From Luscinia megarhynchos (lineage: Eukaryota > Chordata > Aves > Passeriformes > Turdidae), in the NCBI GenBank assembly GCA_034336665.1, contig CM067568.1:38296770-38360769 (forward strand): a stretch of DNA of 64,000 nucleotides, in the 5' to 3' direction. The translations under genes and the position numbers were made by a program. Below, in pieces: positions 1-11,590 of the stretch; position 1 is the first letter of the stretch, and each line of letters begins with the position of its first letter. A model generated the notes under the pieces. It made no database searches, was not told the DNA's origin, and saw only the letters and a list, made by a program, of their open reading frames with translations.

Positions 1-3000
1 TTTATCAGACAGCTAAGAGGCCAATTTTGGCTAAAAACAAAACAAGGCCAACTAAATCTTTAATTGAAAAAGTATTGGTTTAGCTATCAGATTAACACAG
101 TATCACTGTGAAGCCTTTTAGGAGTTGGACAGGGATGGAGGAATCAGGAGTAATCACTTAGAGGGAAGCAAGTACCAAGGGTGTTTTGCAGGGACAGAGG
201 CTCACCTCCCTTCAGTTTTGCAAAAAGGTTTTCTGTTTAGAGATGAACAGAATTTGACAAGGCTGAGGAACCTCTACTGCACTGTGAGCTCAGGAGTGAA
301 CCCACAGAGTCCCCTCAAGAAACGTGGTAGAAACCATGAAGGAATAAATAATTTATGCAGCTTTAGCAGCCCTGGCTTCTCCCTCTCCTGCCAGCTTTTC
401 CTGCTTGCTGCAGAGTGCAGTGTGCATCCCATGGTGTAAGTATGGAATGCTGTGACTGCTCCATGCAGTTGGTGACCTTTGCTGAATGTGTGCCACCAAA
501 GCATTACTCACTGCTGCAGAAAGTGGTGCTGGTGGAATTTCTAAGCTTATCACTATTGCTCTAAGAAGTGAGGACCTATCTGCTCTTGTTAAAATTTTGG
601 GTGACTCCCACACATGGAACAGAGAAAGGCCAGCATGAGTCACTGCCAGCAGGTTCCAACTGGTGTCTCTAAAGAGCAAATTCATGGGGATCATGTAGCT
701 GGAAGGAAATTACCAGAGTGGTTGGGGTTGTTGGAGGTAGATTACCAAGGTGAAGGACAAGCCAAAAGTGTTGCTGTTGTGTGAGCCAATAATCTCAAAA
801 TATCTATGTTTTAAGAGCCCTGCAAGCAATTAATAGTGAAATAGAATTGAGCAGTTAGTGCTGGCTACCTTTGCCAATAATTTGTGAGCACTGGGGCAAG
901 CCATGGCTGTGTGATACCAGATAAGTGTCATAAACTTCCCCCATGCTTCTAGAAATGTAGGAAGTATACAAGTGAGAGTAATAAAACTAATCAAACTTAG
1001 TGGCTTACTGAAAATGTTATTATGAGTTTTTCTCATGGCATATGGTGCATCTCTGCCTCCATGTCTTTAATTGGTATGTTAGGAGTTCATCCACTTTTCT
1101 GCCTCTTCAATAACATGCTTGTTTAGTTGATCTAAATTCATATTCATTTCCATTTTTCAATTAAGAGTTGTTTAATTTGGCCCTTTCTCTAATGGATTGT
1201 TTTCATTACCCTTTATCTATGGCCTGTTTTCAGCCCATGTGCTAGAACTTCGTTTACAAGTTAATTACTAGAGCTGCAAACAGAGGGGCTGGATGATGGG
1301 CAAGAGCAGGGGTCTAGGCAAGCCTTTCCAAAGAGATTCCTGTCTGAAAAGTCATACACTACATACTTTTGGGCAGACAAAGAAAATGTGGCAGGAGAAA
1401 AGAAGGAAAATGGAGGGCTGGGAATGACACTTCAGCTTATTGAAGTGGGGACTCTCCTGCTTGTTGCTAGACCATGCAGATTGCCTGCTTGTCTTAGGGA
1501 TTTTATCCTGCTACAGCTGGGGCTGTTAGGTGCAGTTTTAAAAGGTCATTTTGGTGCAGAGGTGGAGGTATAGAGTTATGAGTATTTTCTTTACCCAGGC
1601 AGTGCTTTATCCCTCTGTGTTCAGTCCCTGAATTGCTTTAGCCACTGACTAATTCTCTAAATAGGACAGAAAAAACAAATAAAACCAAACTTGCCTGTTC
1701 TTGCCTTCTGCTCTGTTCTTGAAAGATGTTTATGGCTGTCCCAGGATAAGGGACTGTGAATTTGATGTGCTTCTCCACAGTATTGGGAGGGAGACAGGTC
1801 TCTTTACAGTGACCCTGCTTGTTCTCTCCATGGTTTGTAGACACTTTCAGCAAGGATCTGACACCTTCAAGCATCAGGTCACACGAGCTTCCTGTGAGAG
1901 GAAAGACAGGAGAGCAACAAAATGTGCTGAATCCCATTTCTGTGGAGTGCCTTGGCAAAGACTTCCCCCATCATGTCCAAGAGAATCAGGAATGGCTCTG
2001 CATGATGCCAGGCTCTGACAACTCTTTCCCTGCATTCATCCCCCCATTTTCTTAACCACATTAGTTTAAGGGCTAACATGTCTCTGAGTTAGCTTAGGCA
2101 TTGCAGTTCCTCAGTCACTTTAGTTCTTCTGGAAATACTATCCCAAATCCCTGTGCTGGGAACACTTTTATTCACTTCTACACTCAATGATGAACTTTCT
2201 TTCTCTCCTCTGATACCACTGCAGTTTTTCACAGCTGATTTTTAAAAAATAATTGGTCATCTCAGCAATTTCAGTAGTTAATTCCTCTCCAGCCTGGCAG
2301 AGGGAACAGCTGATGGTTGCGTTCATGTTTTCCTTTAATGACCCTTTTATTACAAAGTTTTCCTCCTTTCCTGACTTTGAATAGAGATTTTTCTAACAGT
2401 TCAATAACACAGGCACTTTAGACACTCAGTTAATTTACTCTCCCCTTTATTTCTTAATGGATCTATTTCTCTCTGTAATGTTTTTCTTTTACTCTGATAG
2501 ATCTCAAAAAGCTCTTCTGATTCTTTTCTGGAAGCACAAACCTGCTCTCCTTTTCATTTCCCTTCTCTGTGGGTGTTCTGTGAGCCAGGTTTTGCCCAGG
2601 CACTATAAAGCAGTCCAGTCCTCAGCAGACACACCAGGAACCTCAATCTCCAGATGCATGAGGCTGGCAGGTCCTTCTGTGGAGCAGAAAAGAGGAACTG
2701 AGCTGAACAGTTTCTACAGTAACTTAGAACAAAGATGCCTTAGTGTCCTGGGAGCAGCAGTGAGAGGTGCTCAGTTTAGGACCTGCCTGGTGTGAGAAGC
2801 ACTTTTTGCTCATTTTGCTCTCTGCTTTCTCTCTCAGCAGGTATCTGGTAGGCTCCCTAATGTCTGAGCAAAGGCAGAGCTGAAACTGTGGCTGCCACAT
2901 TGCTATTAGAGCTTTTAGCTGCAGCTTTCTCTTCAAAATTGTAGCAGGGGACTGCAAGCCAAGCATTGCTTGTATCTGGTCACCTTTCTGTGAGTTATGT

Positions 3001-5689
3001 AAATGCTCATGCCATGCATGTTGCACACTCACAAACATAGGGGTTATGTCCCCTCCCTGATCTAGAAGTAACCTAGTGAGTGACTCGTGCCTGCAGTGAG
3101 CTGCTCCAGTGTGGACAAGCAGCAGCACCTTGCCAGGTTGGGTTAGCTGGTCCCTGTGTTCAGGCTGCCCAGGACAGACCATGCCTTTGGGAAGCTCTGG
3201 TTCACCTGCAGCTTCGGGATCCACATGGCAAAACACCTTCTCACCCTTTACCTTTTCACCCTTACCCTTTCCTTTCAAGACTCTGCTTGGCTCACCCTGA
3301 GAGAGGGCTGAACTGTGAGTGTTGTTGAGAAAAAACTTCTTGTAAGGATCTAGCCGTGCCATCCATGTGGATATGCATGATAAATACCTGTACCAGACCC
3401 TGCTCACAGCCACATGTGCCTGTGATGTCCATTCCAAGACAACTTGCTTTATGCCCATCACAACTTTCTGTTATCTCTGGGTCCCTCCGCTGCCAGCCTT
3501 CCAACTCAGAGTGCCCCATCACTGTCACTACAACAACTACAATTTGTTGTTTGACTGGATCAACTTTTTCATCTTATGTGATAACCATGACAGATCAAGG
3601 CTCAGTGTCTAAGTGACAACTACATGCATGTTCTCATGTATGTAGAGGTGGGCTTGAGCCTTATGTCAGGGAACAGTGGGCACCACTAGCACTGCAGACA
3701 CCATCTCTTGCTGCTGCACAGCCTCTGGTGCCTGTGGTTTTTTCTGGAGGTCAGAGAGCACCTTTGCCCTTTGCTCAGTGTCTACTGATGCAGGGCACCA
3801 TGGAGCTGATGCTGGCGTGCAGGGGGCAGTCCCAGAGCACAGGCAGTGCTGCACAGCCTCAGAGGAATGCTGGCATCCCATGGCCTGATATGTGGGCCCA
3901 TTGAAAGGCATTGAGAAGGGGATGTGACATTTCTCCTCTGACTGTCCTGACTCACCTTCTCTAGCAGGAAAGTAATAATGCAGTGTGTCCCTGCATGATT
4001 ACAGAGTGCATTACATATGGATGTTTATGAAGATCTATGCTAAGGTTTCCTCTGTGCTAGAGGACCTGCAGAGTAGTGTTAGTGGGGGAAAAGAAGGCAA
4101 AATGAAATAATTCAGGCCGCATAGCAGCTTGGTTAATGGAGTCAGGTACTGTGATTGCCAAAAGGATGGATGTGCACTGTCACCATTTGTGACAATGGCA
4201 GATGTCTACCTGGGTTTCTGTGGGTTAGGATGATGACTGCAGTCTTGTCAGCTTTCTTGTGACTATCATGCATCTATGACCCTGATGTTTTTCTTGGTTT
4301 TCACTCAGCATGTTAGGAAAAGAGGAATTTGGGTGTTGATCTGCCAGGTCCCAGCATATGGAAGCCTATACTGTAGTGCCAGCTAAGCTGCTGGTCAGCT
4401 GGAATCACAGCGTGGCCACGGTGAAGTCACTGTCTCAGAGATGCATTTGCTGTGCAGATGTGATGCACAGGCTGAGTGTGTGCTGAGCCACTGATCCCAC
4501 TATACTGACCCTGCACATCGTGTGCACACTTGTTTTTCTTTGGGGAAGATGGGATCCCTGCAGCAAATGAAGCTCTTTGCTTTTGAAAGGTTACAAGAAC
4601 TGAAAAATCATGTTGCCACACGAGGACAGGTGAAACCCCAGATTTACCAAGGGAATGCAGTTTAAGACATGTTTCCTGGTCAAGTGGGATTTTATAGCTT
4701 TGGTTGCATAAGTCAGATAAATTGCAACAAATACTTATTCTTGGCCCATGTAGTGCTTTTAAGAGCAGGATTCAGAGACAGGCCTAGCCTGCAGGACTGC
4801 TGGCATGGTAATATCATGTACATTTTTGCTGGGTGCTGATTAAGCTTGTATTCAATGAGTGTCCTGTGACTCTTTTACCTTAGAGGAGACCCAAGCTGGG
4901 ATGCACCATCATGTCTTCACTCAAGAGGGATGAGGACTGTCTCACAGCTCATCTTGTATTCTCTGGTTGGACCTGTTAGCCATGTGGGTTGGACAGAACT
5001 CCAGCTATGATCAGGAAGGGCTCTTGCTGTGTTGTGTACAGGAGTTGCCCTTTCTAAAGTGAGTTCAGCAAGCTCTCTCCCCGTGTTAGCAAGAAGAGGG
5101 ATGATGAGTCCTGCCATCAGCCATGCAGCCCATGTGCAACCTTTACTGCTCTCATTTAACTTCATAACCACTTTACACCAGCCATAGAAAGTGATGTCAC
5201 CATAAACAGTACCAATAACCTTGATGCTACATTTGAAAAGACAGCAATAAACTGTTTCCAGGCTTACACAAGTGATGCAGTCTCTGCCAGCAGTCAGGAA
5301 GCTTTTCTGTAGTGATTGCTGAAACGGGGGGATTTGAGGAAGCCCCAGGGCACAGTCAGAGCTCATGCTCTCATGGCAGTGTGTTACACAGCCCCAGTAC
5401 TCATGAGTATGGGTGGGACATGCTCCAGGCATGAAATGAGGCCATTCTTTGCAGTGTTCACATCTTCAGACTGAACCCAGCCAGGGCCACAGGTCCTGTC
5501 TGATACGAGGATGGGGACATTGCTGTTTTTCCAGAGGAGGTTTTTCGTTTTGACCACTGTCATTGAGTCTTGGATTGGAGACGGAGGGGAGATAGAAAGG
5601 GAGAGGTGTAGCTGTCGTGAGAAACTGGGTACTGAGATGGCAACAAGGGCCCTGGAGGGCAGCTCGAGGTGTTGTCTGGTCTGCAGCTC

Positions 5690-5960
5690 GACCCCCCAAA
5701 GTGGGGGAGTGACAAAGAGCCTGCACCTGCCTGACCCTGTGCCGGGGAGATGGCCTCGGCGTGACTCTGGGCATCCCGGGATTTTGCCCCTCGCTTCAGG
5801 GGCTGTTTGCCGGCCGCTCCCTGCAGCCTGGCAGACGCCGTGCGGGCGTGTCCGTGTGTCCGTGTCCGTGTGTCCCTGTGCATCTGCTGTGGCCATCTAG
5901 CGGACACTCGGCTCCTGCTGCTCTGGGCTGGGACCGCTCCGCCAGCCTCGCTCCTTGGAA
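5690..5960. repeat. GC/CpG-rich patch with GTGTCC-type short tandem repeat
   Basis: A local CpG-rich island sits inside otherwise AT-rich intron. At 5838-5880 it carries an imperfect run of CGTGTCC and GTGTCC units. No splice donor or open frame with recognisable protein similarity was found, so this is recorded as a base-composition and minisatellite feature only. It could be a small intragenic promoter or enhancer, but nothing in the sequence proves it. Confidence 0.4.
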
Positions 5961-7289
5961 TGCCCCTGTGGGAACGCTCATCAAAGGCAGGATGGGAGAT
6001 TTCACCATTATCAAGCCTGGAATTTTCCTTTAATAGATGAGGAATGCTTGGGCACGGAAAATATATATTTTTTTATATTAATAAGAAAAAAAATTCCAGT
6101 ATCAATTCTCCCATCATCGAACCCTAGCTTGGAAAGTAGCTGCTGAGAAAATGAGTGTTACCAGTGGAAAATTTTAGGTGGAAACAAACCAGGAACAATA
6201 CACAGGAACACCACAGATGTTTTAAAATATCCCTTTGCTAATTCAGATTTCTGAGTTATGGCCAACCTCAGGGAGATTTCTCTCTTTAGCAGACAATGTT
6301 TCAGGCATTGATTAGGTAAACAAACTAATATGATTTATGTGGATGACAAGGATGTGTCAAGTCTCATGTCCCCTTGCAAAATGAGAGATTTCTCCTCCTA
6401 CAATTTGCTCTTCTGCATCATCAATAATCTGAAGAAGTATCAGTTGTCATTTGTGATTCAGAGGAGGAAACTGCTGAGATTATCCTTGCCAGTCTTGACT
6501 CCAAAACTCCCACTCCAAAATCCTTGCAAACCTATAGTCAAGTACAGAGTGCCTGAACTTTTATTGCTTTGGGCAGTGGGCACTGGAGGTGAGAATTAAG
6601 GTGATGATTAAAGTTAGAAACATTCCCTTTTATAAGGCTTTAGCAATACTGCAAGAAAAACCTGTCCACTTTTCTCCATTGTTTTTTTTGGAGGATAGGC
6701 TTCCTGGAACAAGCTTCCCAGGTTTCACAAAGAGTGTTTGTGTGAAAATTAAAAAGTGTGAAACTTCTTGAGGTGTAACACATTGGTCCAAAAGACACCT
6801 GTGCACATCACATCGTGACAGCTTTGCACAAACACATGACATGCTTCTGTCTAAAATTAATCAGAAGGTTTCACCACTGCCCCTGAGACGTGGAATTAGG
6901 AACAGTCTTTGCACCATACCCTGGGCTGTGCAACAGAGAACCAGATGAAAATGAGTGAGAAGGAAGGTGCACAGTACAGAGCAACGTCAGTAAAGCATTT
7001 CACAAAGCTGAGCCAATCCATGGGGTGGGAAGGGGCAAGAGGAAATGTGGACAAACCCAGACATTGTTTGAAACAGACCAAATCTTACAGAGTCAGAGGA
7101 AGCCGTAGAGTAGATAGCTCCAAGCAAGGACAGTAAGCAGCCAAAGAATACCAAAACCACAAGAGATGGGTAAGGTGAGTAAAGTGTAATGTCAGGGTGA
7201 GGCCCTCTCCCAGAAAAGTGCGGTGCCAAAAATCAATAACTGCGTATTTGGTTGTTGTGACTGATGTACCAACACAGCTGGCAATACCT

Positions 7290-7319
7290 CTGAATTACTG
7301 AAATCACTGCGTAATTCAG
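7290..7319. promoter_or_regulatory. Inverted repeat with two TAATTC half-sites in VSX2 intron 3
   Basis: Perfect 9-base arms CTGAATTAC (7290-7298) and GTAATTCAG (7311-7319) flank a 12-base spacer. Each arm holds a TAAT-type homeodomain core. The arrangement could bind a homeodomain dimer, but a short palindrome like this can also arise by chance in AT-rich DNA. Confidence 0.3.
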
Positions 7320-8849
7320 CTCAGAATCAAGGCATGTGAAAATTTTTGGCAAGACATTGATAAATTTGAAGAAATCACTGAGTTCTTCTTGTAAATGAAA
7401 GCCCCACTGATGGAGCCATCTGAACGAGGACCAAAATCAGGAAAACAGGACTCAAGTGACAGTCCTGCTGATCTGAAATGGCATGAGGGCTGCCAGTGCC
7501 ATGCTGGAGCTCGTCACCCAATGCTCCTCAGAATGAGCTTAACAAAAAGGCTTGACTGGGATCTGATCCCAGCAATACTCAGTATTGAGCACCATTGGTT
7601 TCACTTAATTTCATGCCTCAGATGAAGATATGGTTCCTGGTATTAGAGCAAGATGGTCAGTCTTCCTGATTTCTGTTCTGCTAAACATTCTGGGATATCA
7701 AACTTTCATTTTTTCTTAATCAAAACCAAGAGGAAATTCCCATCAAATGACAGAAAATTTGTTTTGGAAATCTCAGAATGATCTTACTGAGATGTTGATG
7801 CAATTTTGATTTTCTCATTTGGCTTTAAAGCATAGATTTTGCATGTCTTAGGCAGCTGAGATTAAAGTACAGCATTCAGAAGAAAGCTATAGATAATTTT
7901 GATTACACTTCCAGTGGCTGGACACCGTTTTTCTTGTGTGATTGAATCAGCATTTTTTGATTGAAGATTTTCTACCAGCTCTAGTCAAAATTGGGCTGCC
8001 AGCTGGCAAAGCTTCTGCTGCCTCCAGTATTTGTGTAACACTGCCATGGAAAAGGGGATGCTCCAGGGTAGCAGGTTTAGTGGAGTGGGCAGTGCTGGGG
8101 CAGGCTGAGACCCGGCCAGGGAAAAGGAAGAGGACCATGAGGTGTGTGGGAATATGACAGGGCATCAAGGCAGGAGAGAAGAGAAAAGGGCAAGTGGTAA
8201 AAGCATCAGTGAAGAGGCACCTGCAGCTCTGCACCCTGTGCTCTGGGAATGAGAGGATTGCATGACCTGGAGTGAGACCTTCTGCCAGCATCCTGCTGGC
8301 TGCACAGCCGAGCAAACCCATGTTTCACATAGGCATGGAGGGGAGGGCAAAGGGAGGAAGCTCTGCATTCCTGAGGGTCCTTGCTTAGGCCCTGCAGGAT
8401 TTACAACCACCCGTGGTCCAGGGGTTACAGGTTGGCAGTATGAAAGTGTAAATCAAACTGTTTATCATGCAGAGGAGGTACCATGTGGTGAAGCAGCCTC
8501 CTTCCTTTGCCTGGTAAAATCCTCTCTGACATGCACAGAGTGTCTTCTGCTGGGAGAAGCTGGGATCACAGCCAGTGGGACCACCACCCCCACCCACTCG
8601 ACAGAGCTGGCTGGGGGAGCAGGCTGGCTGGGCTCCTGGGAATGGCCAACGTGGCTGTCATCAGCGCTAGCCACCCGCCTTTATTGCCTTCCCACCTGCG
8701 ACCAGGACATCACTCCGTGGCGTCACTCTTGGCACAGACCCCCAGTGCTCCCCACTGCAGCTTGAGCTCCCCCACAGCTACGAGTAGTGGGGACAAGAGA
8801 GGGTTAAGCTGTCAGCTCTGTAATGTTAAACAGGTGTCAAAGGCACCTC

Positions 8850-9850
8850 CATATATCTGCAGATTGAAATCAAATTCTTTGCAGTATAAAAAGATAAATT
8901 ACCCAGGCGATTCCCGCCTCATCCCACTCATCAGGCCAGCGCCAGACGGCAAGCAATTTTTTTTTTTAATGTGCTAACGACCTAATCAAGCAATCAAGTC
9001 GGAGAAGATTGCGGAGTGACCCCGAGCATCCATCTGCCAGCGAGACCCCGACATTCATTTCCATTCTGCCGTGTACTTTCCGGGAAAGGGAGGGAAAAAA
9101 ATAGAAAAGGAAAAAAAAAATCCTAAACAAATTAACACCCAATTTTCTGTGAGTCTAATTAGTTAAATGAGGAGGTGTTTGGGGTGTCCACGGGGAGGGA
9201 GGGACTGCCTCTCGGAGAGGGGCCTGGTAACTCCGTGGCATTAATTAGCGCAGGTCAATGGCGTGGTTCCCTGGGGACCAGCTGCTTTAATTTCCCGTGA
9301 TATTTCAGTGCCTGAGGCCCATCGATTCAAACTGAAATTAACTTATTTTTCAATCAGGCCTGGGCTGCCCCTGGGGCTGACTCTTCCTTTGCCTCCTTCT
9401 GAATAGACCTCAAGCAATTTTTCATCTAAAGCTGATGCCTCTGCTCGGGGGGGAAGGGAGGGGAGCCGGGGAGGGAGGAGGGTGAGGGAGACAAGAGGAA
9501 TGGAAATCGGAGAGAGAGCACTAATAGATTTCTGCGAGTATCACCCCCTCCCTGCCATTGCTGCCCGCCTCTCTGCTCACTGCCCCCCAGGTCACAGCTC
9601 AGAGATTATTCTGCCAATTTTCTGAGAAGATGAGGGGTTTTTCAAACTGGGAATTCAGGGCAAAGCGCACAGAGCAGCTTCCCCCTTCCTTGGAGCATCC
9701 ACCCCCATGCCAGCCCTCCCTGCAGGCACCGCTGCCTGCAGCCCTGTAACGCTGCTCAGACACACAGCAAACAATAAGAGAAAATCCCAGGCACGAGAGC
9801 CAAAAGCCACTAGGAAAAAGACGTTGCAATGGCAAATTAATTACATCCTG
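8850..9850. promoter_or_regulatory. Candidate intronic cis-regulatory block (homeodomain motif cluster)
   Basis: About 1 kb just before VSX2 exon 4 is packed with TAAT-core motifs. Examples are TAATTAG at 9156-9162, TAATTAGC at 9242-9249, a GAAATTAAC / CAATCAGG cluster at about 9334-9358, and AAATTAATTACA at 9833-9844. A G-run tract lies at 9447-9488. TAATTAGC is, to my knowledge, the preferred site of the VSX family itself, which makes autoregulation possible. The texture, unbroken AT-core motifs in GC-balanced DNA without repeats, resembles conserved noncoding elements of developmental genes. Conservation was not measured. Confidence 0.5.
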
Positions 9851-10085
9851 TGGAGAGGGATGGGACCTGCTTTCGCACTTGCCCCTCACCACTCCTTCAA
9901 GGGAGGGAGGGACAGATACCCAGTGCCTGTTGCATGGGGGAAGAGGTTGTATTGCCTTTGGGATAAACATGCAGCCCATCTGCTTTCATCGTGCTGCAGA
10001 AGTACATGCGTGTTCCCTCGTGGGAAGGGGCCTGGCATGCCTTCTGCACGCACAAAAACCATGTCCCTCTTGTTGCCTGCTCCAG

Positions 10086-10266
10086 GTTTGGTTCCAGAAC
10101 CGCCGGGCCAAGTGGCGGAAGCGGGAGAAGTGCTGGGGCAGGAGCAGCGTGATGGCTGAGTACGGGCTCTACGGGGCCATGGTGCGCCACTCCATCCCGC
10201 TGCCCGAATCCATCCTCAAGTCTGCCAAGGATGGCATCATGGAGTCCTGTGCCCCTTGGCTCCTGG
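10086..10266 (+). CDS. VSX2: VSX2 exon 4: end of homeodomain and CVC domain
   Basis: This is an internal coding exon of visual system homeobox 2 (CHX10), the paired-like transcription factor needed for retinal progenitors and bipolar cells. It opens in phase 0 after a CTCCAG acceptor with [15 protein letters not shown], the DNA-recognition helix of the homeodomain. It then carries the CVC domain ([20 protein letters not shown] onward) that marks VSX proteins. The motif ending in CAPWLL is split from a glycine codon at the donor G|GTAAGA. The exon is 181 nt, or 60 codons plus one base. VSX1 is the only close alternative. The flanking ABCD4-VRTN-SYNDIG1L order and the C-terminal exon favour VSX2. 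Confidence 0.95.
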
Positions 10267-11258
10267 GTAAGAGAGCAGCCAGCTTCACAGGGGTCGGCAA
10301 ATGGGTAGAGACGGGATGCAAGGGAGAAATCAGAGTCATGTTGAAAATAGGTGAAGGGCAATGGGGCAAGGTCCCGCCATCCTGCTGCCCTCAATGCCTC
10401 CATCCACCAATGACCCTTGTCAATAGGGTTTAACCACTCATCCCAAGTTCCTGCTGGACCTTGGATCATGACCTGCAGAATCTGGCTGGGACACAGATTT
10501 GCCCACATGCTCAGGCTGGTGCTAAACTTCACTTCCCATGGCTCAAGCATCCTTCATGCCCAGCTCGGGAGCAGGGGCTCCAATCCTTGCCCAAGGCAGG
10601 AGGTTATCCCAGTCTCACTCCTCCAGCCCTGTGATGCTGGATGGGGTGCTAGGACTCCCAAAGGATCTGTCTTTGCCCAGGTTTCACTTGGTTTTCTGTG
10701 CAGACATGGAGGTAGCAGCTACCCTGTCACACTCCTGCTCTTTGCTTCCCTCTTTCTGACCTTCCACGTTGGTTCTGCCTCAAAACTAGTGTCTGGCATC
10801 TTGACGATGGGCTGTCCTGTCCTTCCATCTGTGTGAATGGAGAGAGGCAGAAGGGTGGTTGTGGTTTGATACAGAAATAGAAACATCCCTCCCAATGAGG
10901 GATCTCCTTCCCCAGTCTCGGTGAAGCTCAGGCAACTATGCTGCTATCTGAGACCCTCCTCTCCATGCAGGAACAAGTTAGCTTCAGGTTCACAGAGAGA
11001 AATGAAGGGGAGAGTAATTATAGCCCTTTGGGACCAGCCCCCATCCACAGATGCTGGGCTGCCCCAGCAGGCAGCTGCCTTGCCTGGGCTGCCCTCGCGC
11101 GGGGCCAGAGCGAGTGGCTCGCTGTGACTGCTGTGTGAAGCGAGGGTTTCTGCTTTTCCTTAATTCTGGCCTCTCTTTATCTTTGCTGTTTTCAGTTCAA
11201 GATGGCTTTCCCATGCCCAGGCGCTTTTCTAAACCCGAATACCAACAATTCTTTTTAG

Positions 11259-11590
11259 GGATGCACAAAAAGTCTCTGGAGGCAGCGGCTGAGGCGGGGA
11301 GGAAGACAGAGGTGGAGCGCCAGGCCCTGCCCAAGCTTGACAAAGGTGACAAAGAAGAAAGGGGTCCTGATCCTAAAACCACCATTTCCCAGGAGGAACT
11401 GAGAGAAAACAGCATTGCTGCCCTCAGGGCCAAAGCTCAGGAGCACAGCACCAAAGTCCTGGGGACCATTACCGGGGACACCCCGGCCCCGGGCAGGAAG
11501 CCGGAGACAGGGGAGGAGGCGGCAGTGGCGGAGGAGGAGAGACAGACGGAGAAGTTGAACTCATCGCAGAAGGAGGAGAAGTTGATCTAG
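11259..11590 (+). CDS. VSX2: VSX2 exon 5: C-terminal coding exon
   Basis: This is the last coding exon. After the acceptor TTTTTAG it completes the split glycine codon and reads [15 protein letters not shown], which matches the VSX2 tail I remember. The segment [20 protein letters not shown] resembles the OAR tail motif of paired-like factors. The end is acidic and glutamate-rich, differs from the mammalian end, and stops at TAG 11588-11590. The exon adds 109 residues after the glycine. A second in-frame acceptor lies 63 nt upstream at 11195 (see findings), so a longer isoform is possible. Confidence 0.93.

Larger units (their letters stand above)
1..10085 (+). other. VSX2: VSX2 intron 3 (3' part)
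   Basis: This stretch lies upstream of the VSX2 exon that begins inside homeodomain helix 3. I found no open frame matching the earlier homeodomain exon (helices 1-2) in either orientation, so the stretch is read as the 3' part of intron 3, and exons 1-3 lie outside the window. Most of it is unremarkable AT-rich unique sequence. Three sub-regions stand out and are listed separately: a GC-rich patch at 5690-5960, an inverted repeat with homeodomain-type half-sites at 7290-7319, and a motif-dense block at about 8850-9850. No other gene is supported here. Confidence 0.75.

Noticed and set aside
2724..3461. 245-codon open frame on the - strand within VSX2 intron 3
   Set aside because: The protein is of mixed composition with no recognisable domain and no splice context. 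Frames of this length occur by chance in a window of this size.
6330..6599. Open frame starting MIYVDD, recalling the YxDD motif of reverse transcriptases
   Set aside because: No other polymerase motif surrounds it and the rest of the frame has no similarity, so it is a chance match.
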